Shown in pieces: positions 44,233-54,500 of a stretch of 64,000 nucleotides of DNA. The position numbers and the translations under genes are program-made. The stretch comes from Mesorhizobium sp. J428. GTDB taxonomy: Bacteria; Pseudomonadota; Alphaproteobacteria; Rhizobiales; Rhizobiaceae. The notes below the pieces were generated by a model. The model saw nothing but the letters and a program-made list of their open reading frames with translations, had not been told where the DNA came from and ran no database searches. The stretch spans positions 4,688,001-4,752,000 of the forward strand of contig NZ_JAJOMX010000001.1 of the NCBI RefSeq assembly GCF_024699925.1, written 5' to 3'. Within the stretch, counting starts at the first letter, position 1; every line of letters begins with the position of its first letter.

Positions 44233-46119
44233 ATGCATGGCGGAGCAGGGAGAGGGATTTTGAGGGGACGAAACGGATCGATGCGCGTCCTGGCGGCGGG
44301 CGCCGCCATCGGCGTGTTCGTCGTGGCGCATGTGCAGCCGGCCGCGGCGCAGAACTTTTTCGACCGTCTGTTCGGCGGCGGCGTCCAGCGCCGCAGCGAC
44401 TTCCCGCCACCGCCGCCGCCCCCCGAAAAGCGTCCCGCGAAGGCGATCGCGAAGATCTCGGCGCCTTCCTACTACACCTATAAGGTCGACTCGCTGGCCA
44501 AGGTGAAGGTTCCGCTGGCCGCAGCGCCTGCTGCTCTTCCTGAGCTGACTCTGGTGGTCGCTTCCGGCGTCCGCTTCTCGGAAGCCATGCCGCTGCTGGG
44601 CGACATGGATCTCGTCGCCGAGAAGGAGGTGGCCGACGCGATCGCGGCGCACTATGCGGCGCATCCAGATTTCGTCTGGATCTCCGGTTACGGCCTCAAC
44701 AGCCGCGCCCAACAGGCGCTGCGCGTGCTTGCGGAAGCGTCCAGCCACGGTCTCGACCCGGCCGACTATTCGGTGGAGGTGCCGCGCGCCTCGTTCTCGA
44801 TGGACGACATGGCGTCGCGCCAGCGCGAACTCGCCCGTTTCGAGCTTACGCTCTCGGCCAAGGTGCTCCGCTATGTCCGCGACGCCGCGCGCGGCCGCAT
44901 CGATCCGAACCGGCTGTCGGGCTACCACGACTTCGCGCCCAAGCAGCTCGACCTTGCAGGTACCCTCGATAAGCTTTCGCGCACCTTCGACACGGCGGTG
45001 CTGCTGGAATCCTACCATCCCCAGAACGAGGAATACCGCCAGCTGCGCGCTGAGCTGGAATCGCTCTCCGCGCAGGAGGAGAACGACATCGTCGTCGATC
45101 CGAACCTGCTTTTGAAGCCGGGCGGCAAGAGCGCCGAACTGCCGAAGCTGATCGCCCTCATCGAGCGCAAGGCGACGCCGGACTTCGCCACGCGACACTC
45201 GGTGCTGCTGGCGCTCTCGCGCGAGAAGGAAGACTACACGCCCGACCTCGTGCCGCTGATCAAGGACGCGCAGGAGGAGCACGGGCTCAAGGGCGACGGC
45301 GTCATCGGCCCGCGCACCGTCCAGGCGCTTGCCGGCGTCTCGCGGTCGGACCGGATCGCCAAGGTCAAGGTCGCGCTCGAGCAGTTGCGCTGGTTGCCCT
45401 CCGACCTCGGCGCGCGCCGGGTCTTCATCAACCAGCCGGCATTCACGGCGACCTATTTCGAGAACAATGCCGAGAAGCTGTCGATGCGCGTCGTCATCGG
45501 CCGGCCGTCGAACCAGACCAGCTTCTTTCAGGACGTGATCGAGCAGATCGACTACAATCCCTATTGGGGCGTGCCGCAGTCGATCATCGTCAACGAGATG
45601 CTGCCGCGCCTGCGCGGCGATCCTGGTTATCTCGACCGGGCGGGCTACGAGGTCACCGACGCCAAGGGCAAGCGCATTCCATCCTCCGCGATCAACTGGG
45701 GCCAGTTCGGCGGCAAGGTGCCGTACAGCGTGCGACAGAGCCCGAGCGAGGCGAACGCGCTCGGCGAGCTCAAGATCCTCTTCCCGAACAAACACGCGAT
45801 CTACATGCACGACACGCCGCAGAAGGCGTTGTTCGACCGTGAATCGCGCGCCTTCAGCCATGGCTGCGTCAGGCTGCACCAGCCGCGCGAGATGGCCGCC
45901 GCGCTGCTTGGCAAGGATATCGACTACGTCAAGACGAAGCTGGCCGCCGGGCATTCCTCGGAGAAGATCCCGGGCAACATTCCGGTCTACGTCGCCTATT
46001 TCACCGCGTGGCCGAACAAGGACGGCGTGGTCGAATACTTCCCCGATGTCTACAGCCGCGACGAGAAGGTTCTGACCGCGATCGAGAAGACCGAGGCGGT
46101 GCGGGTGCCGGCGAGCTGA
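44233..46119 (+). CDS. L,D-transpeptidase YcbB/LdtD-like
   Basis: A periplasmic peptidoglycan cross-linking enzyme of about 628 residues. A signal peptide around MRVLAAGAAIGVFVVAHVQP AAAQ is followed by a Pro-rich patch, a scaffold domain, a peptidoglycan-binding block (EEHGLKGDGVIGPRTVQALA G) and a YkuD domain with MHDTPQKALFDRESRAFSHG CVRLHQP, containing the catalytic His/Cys. NPYWGVPQSIIVNEMLPRLR is typical of the YcbB type. ATG 44233 has GGAGCG upstream; 44281 (directly at MRVLAAG) is the alternative. Such enzymes make 3-3 cross-links and are prominent in Rhizobiales cell walls. Confidence 0.93.
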   Translation: MHGGAGRGILRGRNGSMRVLAAGAAIGVFVVAHVQPAAAQNFFDRLFGGGVQRRSDFPPPPPPPEKRPAKAIAKISAPSYYTYKVDSLAKVKVPLAAAPAALPELTLVVASGVRFSEAMPLLGDMDLVAEKEVADAIAAHYAAHPDFVWISGYGLNSRAQQALRVLAEASSHGLDPADYSVEVPRASFSMDDMASRQRELARFELTLSAKVLRYVRDAARGRIDPNRLSGYHDFAPKQLDLAGTLDKLSRTFDTAVLLESYHPQNEEYRQLRAELESLSAQEENDIVVDPNLLLKPGGKSAELPKLIALIERKATPDFATRHSVLLALSREKEDYTPDLVPLIKDAQEEHGLKGDGVIGPRTVQALAGVSRSDRIAKVKVALEQLRWLPSDLGARRVFINQPAFTATYFENNAEKLSMRVVIGRPSNQTSFFQDVIEQIDYNPYWGVPQSIIVNEMLPRLRGDPGYLDRAGYEVTDAKGKRIPSSAINWGQFGGKVPYSVRQSPSEANALGELKILFPNKHAIYMHDTPQKALFDRESRAFSHGCVRLHQPREMAAALLGKDIDYVKTKLAAGHSSEKIPGNIPVYVAYFTAWPNKDGVVEYFPDVYSRDEKVLTAIEKTEAVRVPAS

Positions 46120-46122
46120 GGA

Positions 46123-47052
46123 TCAGGTTTCCGACAGGATCTTGTCGGCCGCGGCCTTCAGGATCTGCAGGGCTTCCGGGCGCGGCTCGCCGTAGACGAG
46201 ATGCGGCCGGGTCGCGCGCCGGAACTCCTTGCCGCGAACGGTGCGATATTCGGCAAGATAGTCGCGCATCTCGTCAGGCATCTGCTCTTCGGGTCGATTT
46301 GTCATGATACCACCGTGGAACTGGTGGAACGTCGCCTCACCGAACAGGCAGACGATGCGCAGATCCGTCAGTTCGCAGACGCGGTTGTAGAAATCGAGAT
46401 TGGCGAGGCCGCCGCCGCGGATGACGAAGCCCGCATCCATGCCGCCCAGCCTGTCCCAGGTCTCGCGCGGCATTGAGATGAGGTTGCTTTCGGCCAGCGG
46501 CTCCAGCCAGCCGCCGCCGCTCGACGGCGCGAGCGCCCCGATCTCGAACAGCCGATAGCCGTCCTGCGGCCAAGCGATCGACGCAAGCAGGCCGTCCTCG
46601 ACGGTGCGGTCGTAGCCCCGCGTCATGGTGCGGAACTGCACGTCCGGGCCGAGATGCAGCGCGATAGTGGTCACCGCGGCCGGCCGGAATGCTTCGAGCG
46701 CCTCCAGCGTGCGTGCAACGATGCCAGGCGTCGCCATGCGAGCGCCGTCGATCATGGCGCCTATGTTCGGCGCGATCGCCAGCGAGGCGCCGTGGTTCAC
46801 GGCGCCGACGGGCGAGGGCGCCGCATTGGCGATGTAGGTGTAGCGAAAGTTCGGGCCGATGGCCGCCACGGCTGCCGGGTCCAGCGGCTCCGTCGATCCG
46901 TTCTCGACCACGATCACCTCGTAGTCGCCGGCAGAGACGCCCTGCTGGTAGGCAGCGGACAGCGAATGAAGCGTGCGCGGCGCCTCGCGCCGCATGTTGT
47001 AGACGACCACGACTATCGACAGGCGGGGCGAAGCGGATGGAGGCGTCGTCAT
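46123..47052 (-). CDS. Glycosyltransferase family 2-like protein
   Basis: A 309-residue GT-A protein: LSIVVVVYNMRREAPRTLHS LS, DYEVIVVENGSTEPLDPAAV, GASLAIAPNIGAMIDGARMA (the metal-binding region, here IDG) and a C-terminal part with RLGGMDAGFVIRGGGLANLD FY resembling acceptor-domain motifs. It is the last gene of the six-gene minus-strand operon and overlaps the preceding sulfotransferase-like gene by four bases. Confidence 0.87.
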   Translation of the reverse strand: MTTPPSASPRLSIVVVVYNMRREAPRTLHSLSAAYQQGVSAGDYEVIVVENGSTEPLDPAAVAAIGPNFRYTYIANAAPSPVGAVNHGASLAIAPNIGAMIDGARMATPGIVARTLEALEAFRPAAVTTIALHLGPDVQFRTMTRGYDRTVEDGLLASIAWPQDGYRLFEIGALAPSSGGGWLEPLAESNLISMPRETWDRLGGMDAGFVIRGGGLANLDFYNRVCELTDLRIVCLFGEATFHQFHGGIMTNRPEEQMPDEMRDYLAEYRTVRGKEFRRATRPHLVYGEPRPEALQILKAAADKILSET

Positions 47053-47753
47053 CGGGCCAACTCCTGCAGCCGCGCATAGGTGTCGGCGAGATGAGAGGGG
47101 AGGGCGCGGGCTTCCTCAACGGTCTGATGCCGCAGATTGTTGTCGTAGAAGCGGGCGGCGGCCTCGGGATCGGGCAGTCCGAGCGCGGCGGCGATCCGCG
47201 TCACCGCACTCAGATATGCGTCGCCATGCCGGTCATAGCTGATGAGGCGGACCGGGAAGCGGGCCGCCACCCGCACCAGCCGCTCGTTGTAGGCGCGCCA
47301 CAATTCGAGGCCCTCGTCGATGGACAGGCTTGGATCGCGGCTGTTGAGCGACTGCGCCACGGCCAGCGGATGGCGGAAGCTCGCGGCGATTTCGACTGGC
47401 CCGAGCACGTTGAGCCATCCGTCGAGCGTGAGCAGCGTGCGCGGGTCCTTGAAGCCCCAGGCGCCTTGGCCGGCGATCGCGGCGGCGACTTCCGCGCCTT
47501 TCCGCATCTGCTCCGCGGACCAGACGACGTCCTGCGGCGGCTCGCGCCACGATCCGCCGTTCGATGCCAACACCTCGTCGTTCATATGCATCACGGCGAG
47601 GTTCTCGCGATTTCCCTTGGCGTTATACATCGCCTGGGTGTTGACCTCGCCCGAAATGAGCCCGGCGGCCTGCAGGCAGCCGGCCAGACAACTGGTGCCG
47701 GATCGATGCATGCCGAGGATCAGCATCGGCCTGCCGGGCAAGGGTTCGGTCAT
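47049..47753 (-). CDS. Sulfotransferase-like protein
   Basis: A 234-residue P-loop protein. The 5'-phosphosulfate-binding motif is MLILGMHRSGTSCLAGCLQA AG, and the 3'-phosphate region may be FKDPRTLLTLDGW and SFRHPLAVAQSLNSRD. These are the hallmarks of the PAPS-dependent sulfotransferase superfamily. Its stop overlaps the GT2 gene and its start overlaps the next sulfotransferase-like gene, each by four bases, so the three are translationally coupled. The acceptor is unknown, probably a glycan. Confidence 0.82.
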   Translation of the reverse strand: MTEPLPGRPMLILGMHRSGTSCLAGCLQAAGLISGEVNTQAMYNAKGNRENLAVMHMNDEVLASNGGSWREPPQDVVWSAEQMRKGAEVAAAIAGQGAWGFKDPRTLLTLDGWLNVLGPVEIAASFRHPLAVAQSLNSRDPSLSIDEGLELWRAYNERLVRVAARFPVRLISYDRHGDAYLSAVTRIAAALGLPDPEAAARFYDNNLRHQTVEEARALPSHLADTYARLQELAR

Positions 47754-48730
47754 GGTTGGCTTCTCAATTCGGATTGCGGCGGAAGGTCGCCATCTTCGAG
47801 AACCATGAACGGTCCGGCTGCTGACATAGCAAAGCTCATAGTGCCCGCCGGTCTGTCAGCCAAGTTAGGATCTGCGCAAGAATGGCCTCCTGCCGATCGT
47901 TGAGGGGGCATGATGCCCTGCGCAACAGCCAGGTTCGCCTTGTTCCTGAGCAAAGCAGCATCGTGCTGTCTTGCGTAAAGAAGAAGACCGTTATGATCGG
48001 TATGGAGCACGTTTTGGACCACGGCGAGGAACTGCGAACGCTGCTGTTCCGTGAGGCCCTTGCCGTTCACCTGCCTCACGATTTCAACAACATCGTCCGA
48101 AACCGAGACATGAACTTTCTGAAGCGGCGCGAACGTCGGCAAAGTGGTAATTCCGGCCACTTTGATGAGGTCGCTCAGCCAGTCGCCCTCGTATTTCGAA
48201 ACGACGACATCCGCAGCGCCGTATTTGACCGACAGATCGCTGGCCAGCCTGTCATAGTCTGCAAGCCGTCGTGTCCTCTCAAGCGCCGAAAACTCGTTCA
48301 AATTCAATGACGTTGCGTAGTTGAACCGAAGGATCGGCGGATTTAGTACAGCCTGCTTGTAGTATGATTTGAGAAAGAACTCCTTGTCGCGCACGACCAG
48401 GAAAATCCGAACGGCGAAGCCGTGAAGAGCTGTCCTGAATTCCTCGAGAGCCCCGTCCGAGAAATCGTAGAGATGGTTCGTAAGACCTTCCGTCGTGAGT
48501 ACGACAGTCTGCTCCGTCGTGTTCTGGAGAGCTTCCCGCATCCGGTTCGCATGGCCCGAGAACAGATCCTCGACGATATACTGATGTTTTGGAGATATCG
48601 AACGCGAATCGGGAGGCGGGTAGGCGATGCCGTCAGCAAGGAAGTTCTCCCTGTTGCGATAGCACCAGTCCTGAAGTGCTGACGTGCCGGTCTTTGGAAG
48701 ACCGACGTGAATCACGGCTTTTCGTGTCAT
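47750..48730 (-). CDS. Second sulfotransferase-like protein
   Basis: A 326-residue protein with the sulfotransferase P-loop variant VIHVGLPKTGTSALQDWCYR NR, then TVVLTTEGLTNHLYDFSDGA and the 3'-phosphate-type motif RIFLVVRDKEFFLKSYYKQA V. It is clearly distinct from its smaller neighbour. GC is visibly lower than in the surrounding housekeeping genes. The C-terminal 50 residues (after GIMPPQRSAGG) look like an extension without homologous motifs. Confidence 0.78.
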   Translation of the reverse strand: MTRKAVIHVGLPKTGTSALQDWCYRNRENFLADGIAYPPPDSRSISPKHQYIVEDLFSGHANRMREALQNTTEQTVVLTTEGLTNHLYDFSDGALEEFRTALHGFAVRIFLVVRDKEFFLKSYYKQAVLNPPILRFNYATSLNLNEFSALERTRRLADYDRLASDLSVKYGAADVVVSKYEGDWLSDLIKVAGITTLPTFAPLQKVHVSVSDDVVEIVRQVNGKGLTEQQRSQFLAVVQNVLHTDHNGLLLYARQHDAALLRNKANLAVAQGIMPPQRSAGGHSCADPNLADRPAGTMSFAMSAAGPFMVLEDGDLPPQSELRSQP

Positions 48731-48743
48731 TTGCCGTTCGATC

Positions 48744-49676
48744 TCATCTAAGCCAGTGCGGATTGAGGAACTTGTCGTAGTGCGGCGCCACAGAGTCCAG
48801 CCGTCTGATGACCGCCTTGGCCTCCTCTATCGAGGCGTTGAGATTTCTGACCGCGTCCGTCATCGAAGGATGCAGGCCGTTTGTCGTCAAATTCCTGTTC
48901 TCGTCGAAAGATTCGGGGAAGGACGGTATGTGCCCGGTCGTCAGGTGAAACGCACTCGGGCTCTGGAACTCCTTCATCGAATAAAGCGTCATGTTCAACT
49001 GTGGGGGAAAGAACTCAACGTCCTCGCCAAGCTGTTCCATGGCAAGCGCAAAGCCCACCTGATCCACATGAACATGCCAGCGTTCGAGGAGATCACGGTT
49101 CTCGATCAGCCATTTGGCCCACCGCCTCCAAGTCAAGGCAAGGCTCAAAGATCTGCCGGATGGCGCGGCGACGATACCGGCCGAGATGTTGTTGATGTGC
49201 GTCTCGCGCTCGTTCTCCGCGCCCGGGAAAAGGGATGATCCCGGCCGGTATTCCCCAACGCCGGCTCTGCTCAGTATCGACTTGAAGATGCGCGAAGGCG
49301 GGTTGCAGTGATTGTTAGGTCCTGCGCGGTATCGTAAGGCTTTCAGGTATACCGATACATCCGACACAAAATACAGATCGCAATCGGACACGATCACCCA
49401 GTCGGATTCGTGCTGATCGAAGAACGGCCCGATCTTGTTGCAATGCGGAGAGCCGTCAACGATTGGGGTACTGACTATGGTCGCGACGCCTTGCGTCCGA
49501 ATCCATTCGATCAGATCAGCCGGCAAATCGCCGAACGTATATACCTTGATCTGATCCCCGGCTTTCGCCGCGTATCTCGTTGCACAGATGACCCAGAGAA
49601 TGACCTCGACATACAGGCGCGGCTGCTGGTCAAGGGCGCAACAAAACGTGATGCTCTTCGAGTGCGACGTCCTCAT
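48744..49676 (-). CDS. Putative glycosyltransferase (GT-A-like, DxD motif)
   Basis: A 310-residue protein. ITFCCALDQQPRLYVEVILW and IKVYTFGDLPADLIEWI open an apparent nucleotide-sugar fold; SDWVIVSDCDLYFVSDVSVY carries a DxD-type SDCDLYF motif; HVDQVGFALAMEQLGEDVEF FP is like the acceptor-side block of polysaccharide glycosyltransferases. I cannot name a family with certainty. It lies in the low-GC part of the operon, 13 bases before the sulfotransferase gene. Confidence 0.65.
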   Translation of the reverse strand: MRTSHSKSITFCCALDQQPRLYVEVILWVICATRYAAKAGDQIKVYTFGDLPADLIEWIRTQGVATIVSTPIVDGSPHCNKIGPFFDQHESDWVIVSDCDLYFVSDVSVYLKALRYRAGPNNHCNPPSRIFKSILSRAGVGEYRPGSSLFPGAENERETHINNISAGIVAAPSGRSLSLALTWRRWAKWLIENRDLLERWHVHVDQVGFALAMEQLGEDVEFFPPQLNMTLYSMKEFQSPSAFHLTTGHIPSFPESFDENRNLTTNGLHPSMTDAVRNLNASIEEAKAVIRRLDSVAPHYDKFLNPHWLR

Positions 49677-49720
49677 GATACCAGCTGTCTACGACCGACC
49701 AATACGGTCGACGTAGACAG

Positions 49721-50809
49721 TTACTGCGGCTTTCTCAACCGTTCTATCTCGGCCGTCAGCTGGTCCTGGGTCGATTTAAGCTGCGAAATGTAGATGTGAG
49801 CTTTCTCGAGCTCGTGCAGAATCCCCTCGACCTTGCGCGTCAAATCCATGGGTTCTCCCTCCGGCGTCGATCCGACGGCGGGGAGATACTTCTGCGAGAA
49901 CATGAACTCCTTCTGTTCCTCGATCGACGGAATCTCGAAATCCGGCTCGAAGACACGATCGCAGCCGACACTACAGCTTCCGCTGGTGGTGATCGAACCC
50001 GGAATAATCAGGTTGCCCGCGCTCGTCAGGCGGAATTGATTGATCCCGAGCCCGTCATAGGTAATTCGAAACTCGTTGGTATTCGTGTTGAAGTTCAGTC
50101 GGACTGGATTGGGTTGCGAACCTGAGTCGAGGCGAATTGCGACGGGGCCCGTAGTTCGCCTGATGTGGAGCGTATCTGCCGGGCTGCCCGTGCCTAAGCC
50201 CACGTTTCCGGTCGCAGCGATGTCGATCGAACTCGTCGGCGCACCGGGACGGATGCGGAACGGCAGCCTGCTGCCCGTGGTCACGTCGCGAACGAAGAAA
50301 TTCGCCTCGTTGCCGGCGACGTCCCAGGTCTGCGCCGTGAAGCCGCCGGCGTTGGTCTGCTCCAGGCGCATTGCGGGCGTATTGCTCGTCGTCACATGAA
50401 GGTCAAGCACGGGTGTAGCCGTCCGGAAGCCGACGCGGCCCGTCGAGTCGACGAACACGGAGTTCGCCGGTGCCCCGGCAGTGAATGTTGCAATTCGCTG
50501 GCCGGAAGTGAAGTCCAGAATGCCGAGGAAATTGGCGCCGCCGCTTGCGCTGTCGTTCGCAACGATCTGCCAGTCATTCGCCGGAAATGCACCTACCGAG
50601 GTGTCGTCGAATTCGATCCGGGTATTGTTCTCTTTCAGCCGTATTGTAGCGAAGCCGAAGCTTTCGTTGTTCACGCAGTCGAAACCGGCGCAGATGCTGC
50701 CCTGAACGATCAGGTCGTCCGGGATCACTTGGTCCGCGCGCGCGGCGGAACTTGTTGCGAGTGCGATGGCCAGAGCGGCGGTGCCGGCTGCAAGATCATA
50801 TCTCTTCAT
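49721..50809 (-). CDS. Secreted fibre-like protein with C-terminal coiled coil
   Basis: A 362-residue protein with a signal peptide (MKRYDLAAGTAALAIALATS SAARA), a long series of short beta repeats of tail-fibre/adhesin type (VFVDSTGRVGFRTATPVLDL HV, IAATGNVGLGTGSPADTLHI RR), then RVFEPDFEIPSIEEQKEFMF and LTRKVEGILHELEKAHIYIS QLKSTQ, a heptad coiled coil. The end resembles the trimerising tails seen in phage tail-fibre or peptidase S74-like proteins, but the catalytic S74 dyad is not evident. It is second in the operon, followed by the glycosyltransferase and sulfotransferase genes. Confidence 0.72.
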   Translation of the reverse strand: MKRYDLAAGTAALAIALATSSAARADQVIPDDLIVQGSICAGFDCVNNESFGFATIRLKENNTRIEFDDTSVGAFPANDWQIVANDSASGGANFLGILDFTSGQRIATFTAGAPANSVFVDSTGRVGFRTATPVLDLHVTTSNTPAMRLEQTNAGGFTAQTWDVAGNEANFFVRDVTTGSRLPFRIRPGAPTSSIDIAATGNVGLGTGSPADTLHIRRTTGPVAIRLDSGSQPNPVRLNFNTNTNEFRITYDGLGINQFRLTSAGNLIIPGSITTSGSCSVGCDRVFEPDFEIPSIEEQKEFMFSQKYLPAVGSTPEGEPMDLTRKVEGILHELEKAHIYISQLKSTQDQLTAEIERLRKPQ

Positions 50810-50831
50810 GATGGTTCTTCCCCGGCCCGGT

Positions 50832-51287
50832 TTACCGCGCCGTCCCTTCCGTCATGTTGGACGTGTCAACGATCCGGCCGCCCTTGACCAGGAATGATCC
50901 GGACATCGCCGCCGGGACATGCACCGACATTTCGCCGCGCATGTTCACCTGGCTCGCCGGAATGTCGCGCCCGTCCGCGCCATCGGCCTTGACGGCCTTG
51001 GTCTTCGGCGAAGCCGCCGTGATCTGGTAGGTGTAGACGCCGTCGCCCATCGCATTCTGGCCGGAGATGTCGATCACCGGCGAGCCCTGCTTGGCGGATG
51101 CGGTGAGAACCCTGCCATCAGGACCCGCGACCGACAGAGTCGCATTGAAATAACCTGCGGGCAGGACGAAGCTGACCTTGGTTCCGGCCGAGGCACTGCG
51201 CGCGCTCATGACCTCGTCCGCAAGCGCCGGTATGGCAAGACACGCCGCCACCGCCGCCAAGGCTGCAACGCGAATGGAATGTCTCAT
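50832..51287 (-). CDS. Secreted protein of unknown function heading the fibre/sulfation operon
   Basis: A 151-residue protein: signal peptide MRHSIRVAALAAVAACLAIP ALA, then a single Ig-like beta domain (KVSFVLPAGYFNATLSVAGP DGRVLTA, VIDISGQNAMGDGVYTYQIT AASP), and a C-terminal strand set ending SGSFLVKGGRIVDTSNMTEG. GGGGGAGGTC immediately before the ATG at 51287 is a strong ribosome site. It is 22 bases before the fibre-like gene and probably its partner at the surface. No known function. Confidence 0.68.
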   Translation of the reverse strand: MRHSIRVAALAAVAACLAIPALADEVMSARSASAGTKVSFVLPAGYFNATLSVAGPDGRVLTASAKQGSPVIDISGQNAMGDGVYTYQITAASPKTKAVKADGADGRDIPASQVNMRGEMSVHVPAAMSGSFLVKGGRIVDTSNMTEGTAR

Positions 51288-51467
51288 GACCTCCCCCATC
51301 TTCGCCGACATGACGCACAAGCAGCGTCGAATCCCGATCCGAACCTAACCCCACGTAAAATTAGCACTGCACGGGCATGCCGTTCAAGCGCGAGATGCAC
51401 GATTTCTCGGTATCCGGACACACGTCCGGAGAGCGCAATTAAACGCGCGCGACAGCCCGCGCGACCG

Positions 51468-51496
51468 TTGTGTCGTTGCGTAAGCTTGGATAGCAT
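51468..51496 (+). promoter_or_regulatory. Possible sigma-70-type promoter for the permease-VCBS gene
   Basis: TTGTGT (51468-51473) and TAGCAT (51491-51496) are separated by 17 bases, 35 bases upstream of the 51532 start. The 244-base divergent region also has a CCGGAC-ACAC-GTCCGG hairpin at 51414-51429. Assignment is by consensus only. Confidence 0.35.
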
Positions 51497-51531
51497 TTGC
51501 GCGCAGGAAGACCAAGCCGTTGGGGGGCAGG

Positions 51532-54500
51532 ATGGGCTCGTTCGTTATCCGGCCGTATGAGAAGCGCTTCGTCCTGAGCCTGATACTGGTCGCGCTGCTC
51601 GCGATCCAGTTCTGGACCCAGTCGCGCTACCCCTCGCTGAACGAGAAAGCGATGATGAGCGGTGCGATCCAGCTCGAGGATCCGCTGAGCTTTGAGGCAA
51701 AATATCCGCTGAAGCCTGAATACACCACCATGCAGCGGATCGGCTATTCGACGCTGAACTGGATCGAGACCAATCGCAAGGGAATGACCTTCGGCATCCT
51801 GTTCGGCGCCGCCTTCCTCACCCTGATGGGCTATGTGCGCCAACATTCTTTCAAGGGCCGCTTCGCTAACTCTCTGCTCGGCATGGGAGTGGGCGCGCCG
51901 CTCGGCGTGTGCGTCAACTGCGCGGCGCCCATCGCCAAGGCGCTCTATTCCGGAGGGGCGCGCGCCGAGGCGACGCTGTCTGCCATGATCGCCTCGCCGA
52001 CGCTCAACGTCGTCGTGCTGACGATGATCTTTTCGCTGATGCCCTTCTATGTCGGCGTGCTGAAGGTGGCTCTGAGCATCTTCGTGATCCTCGTGGCGGT
52101 GCCCGTCATCTGCCGCTTCCTGCCGGAGAACCAGCTCAAGGTGTCGTCTGCGCCGGAGAAATTCCTGCGCATGCCCAAGCCTGCTCAAGCGGGAACGACC
52201 GAGAACCTCTTCCAGTCGATATGGCGTTTCGCCTGGGATTTCGCGAAGAGCCTGTGGTTCATCGTCTCCCGCACGCTGCCGCTGATGCTGCTGGCCGGCT
52301 TCCTCGGCGCGGTGGTGGCGACTCTCGTGCCGCCGGAAACCTTCTCCGGCCTCAGCTTCGGCTTCGTCACCGTCTTCCTCGCCGCGCTGCTCGGCACCTT
52401 CCTGCCGGTGCCGATCGGCTTCGACGTCGTCGTGTCGGGCGCGTTGCTCGGCGGCGGCATGGATGTCGGCCTGGTGATGACGCTGCTGTTCACGCTGGGT
52501 ATCTTTTCGGTCTACTCCTTCTTCATCGTCGCCGGCGCGATCTCGCTCCGCGCCGCCTCGCTGCTCGCGGGCACCATCGTCGCCATCGGCACGCTGGCCG
52601 GAATAGGGGTTCACTACTACCATCACTATCTCCAGAGCCGGGCACTGGAGATCCTCACCTCCTTCGAGATCCGTCTCGTCTCCTCGGCACAGGCCGCGGA
52701 GCCCGAAGAGGTGCGCAGCCTCGCAGACGGCGCCAACACGATCACCGTCTCGCGCCGCGCCTTCGAGCCGCGCTCGGCCCCGAGCGAAAAGCGTTTCGCC
52801 AAGACGGAAGCGTGGAAGCTCGGCATCGACCAGCCGGTCGAGTTCTCCTTCGGCGACATGTGGCCGCCCTTCTGGGAGGGGCGGGGCATTACTGCCGGCG
52901 ACTGGGACAATGACGGCTGGCAGGACATCGCCATCGCGTCCACTCTCGCGGGAGTCCATTTCTACCGGAATGCCGGCGGAACATTCGAAAAGGCCGCCTT
53001 CGACATCGGCGAGATCGCCAAGATGCCGGTCTTCAACGTCGCCTTCGTTGACATGGACAATGACGGCTGGCTCGACCTGTTCTTCACCACGTTCCGGCAA
53101 GGCAACTATGTGCTGCGCAACACGGGTGGATCGTTCGCGGCGGCAAACCTGTCGCAGGTCGCAAACCGCGACGACGCCGTCCTGACGCTCGCGGCCAGCT
53201 TCGGCGACGTCGACCGAGACGGCTATCTTGACGTCGCCCTGGGCAATTGGGCGGCGGGCTGGTATCGACGCATCCCCGGTACCGAGGCGACGAACCGCGT
53301 CGTCTTCAACAAGGGCGGTGTGCTGGACGGTTCCGCCTTCTCGGAGCTTGCCGGCCCGCCGGGCGAGACGCTTTCGATCCTGCTCACCGACTTGAACCTC
53401 GACGGCAAACTTGATCTTCTCGAGGGCAACGACTTCGAGATGCCCGATATCTTTTCTCTCGGCGACGGCACCGGCGCGTTCAGGCCGATCCGCCGCCAGG
53501 ATAATGTCATCCCGATGACGACGCAGACGACCATGGCGTTCAAGACCGCCGACCTCGCCAATACCGGCCGGCAGGACATTTATGTCGGCCAGATCGCCGG
53601 GCGCTCGTCGGGCATTGCTACCAAGCTCAGGACCCAGCCGCTTGAACTCTACTGCGCCGGCATCGGGCGCGAGAGCGACAAGGCGATCTGCCGGAAGAAC
53701 ATGGCGATCAAGGAGTGGTACAAGTCCGGCCACAGTTTCGACCCGTCCAATGCCTCGCGCTGTGCCCAATTGGACGAACCGGACCGCTCGGAATGCCGGG
53801 CGATGCTGGTGAAGGACCTTGCCATCCAGAGCAAGGATCCCTCGATATGCGACCTTATTGCCATGGCGCAGGTGAGGGCGCGCCAGCTTTGCGAAATCCA
53901 TTTCCGGCCGATCCGGCAGCCGGTGCAGGCCGAGTTCGACGAAGCGATCCCGCAGATCCAGCGCCGCAACGTGCTCCTGTCGCCAAAGGCCGACGGCACG
54001 TACGAGGAGCACGCCGTGCCGGCCGGCGTCGAGATCGGGGGGTGGACCTGGGACGTGAAGGTCGAGGATGTGGACAATGACGGCTGGAAGGACATCTATG
54101 TGCTGAACGGCACGTGGATCCCGAACGAGATCAGTCCGTCGAAGATCCTCTTCGTCAACGACGGCACCGGGAAGTTCAAGGAGGAGACGGTCGCCGCCGG
54201 CATGGAGGATTACCTGATCACCGCCGCCGCAGTGGCGATCGATCTCGACAATGATGGCGACCAGGACTTCATCACCGTGCCGGTGAACGGCCCGCCGATG
54301 GCCTATATCAACGGTTCGGCCGAGGGCAATTCGATCGCCTTCGAATTCCGCGACAGCGTCGGCAATCGCTACGGCATCGGCAACCGCATCGAGATCGGCA
54401 CGGCCGACGGCCTGACCCAGATGCGCGAATTGCAGAGCGGCGGCGGCTTCATGTCGTTCGACGCGCCGGTGCTGCATTTCGGCGCCGGCGAGGCCCGGCG

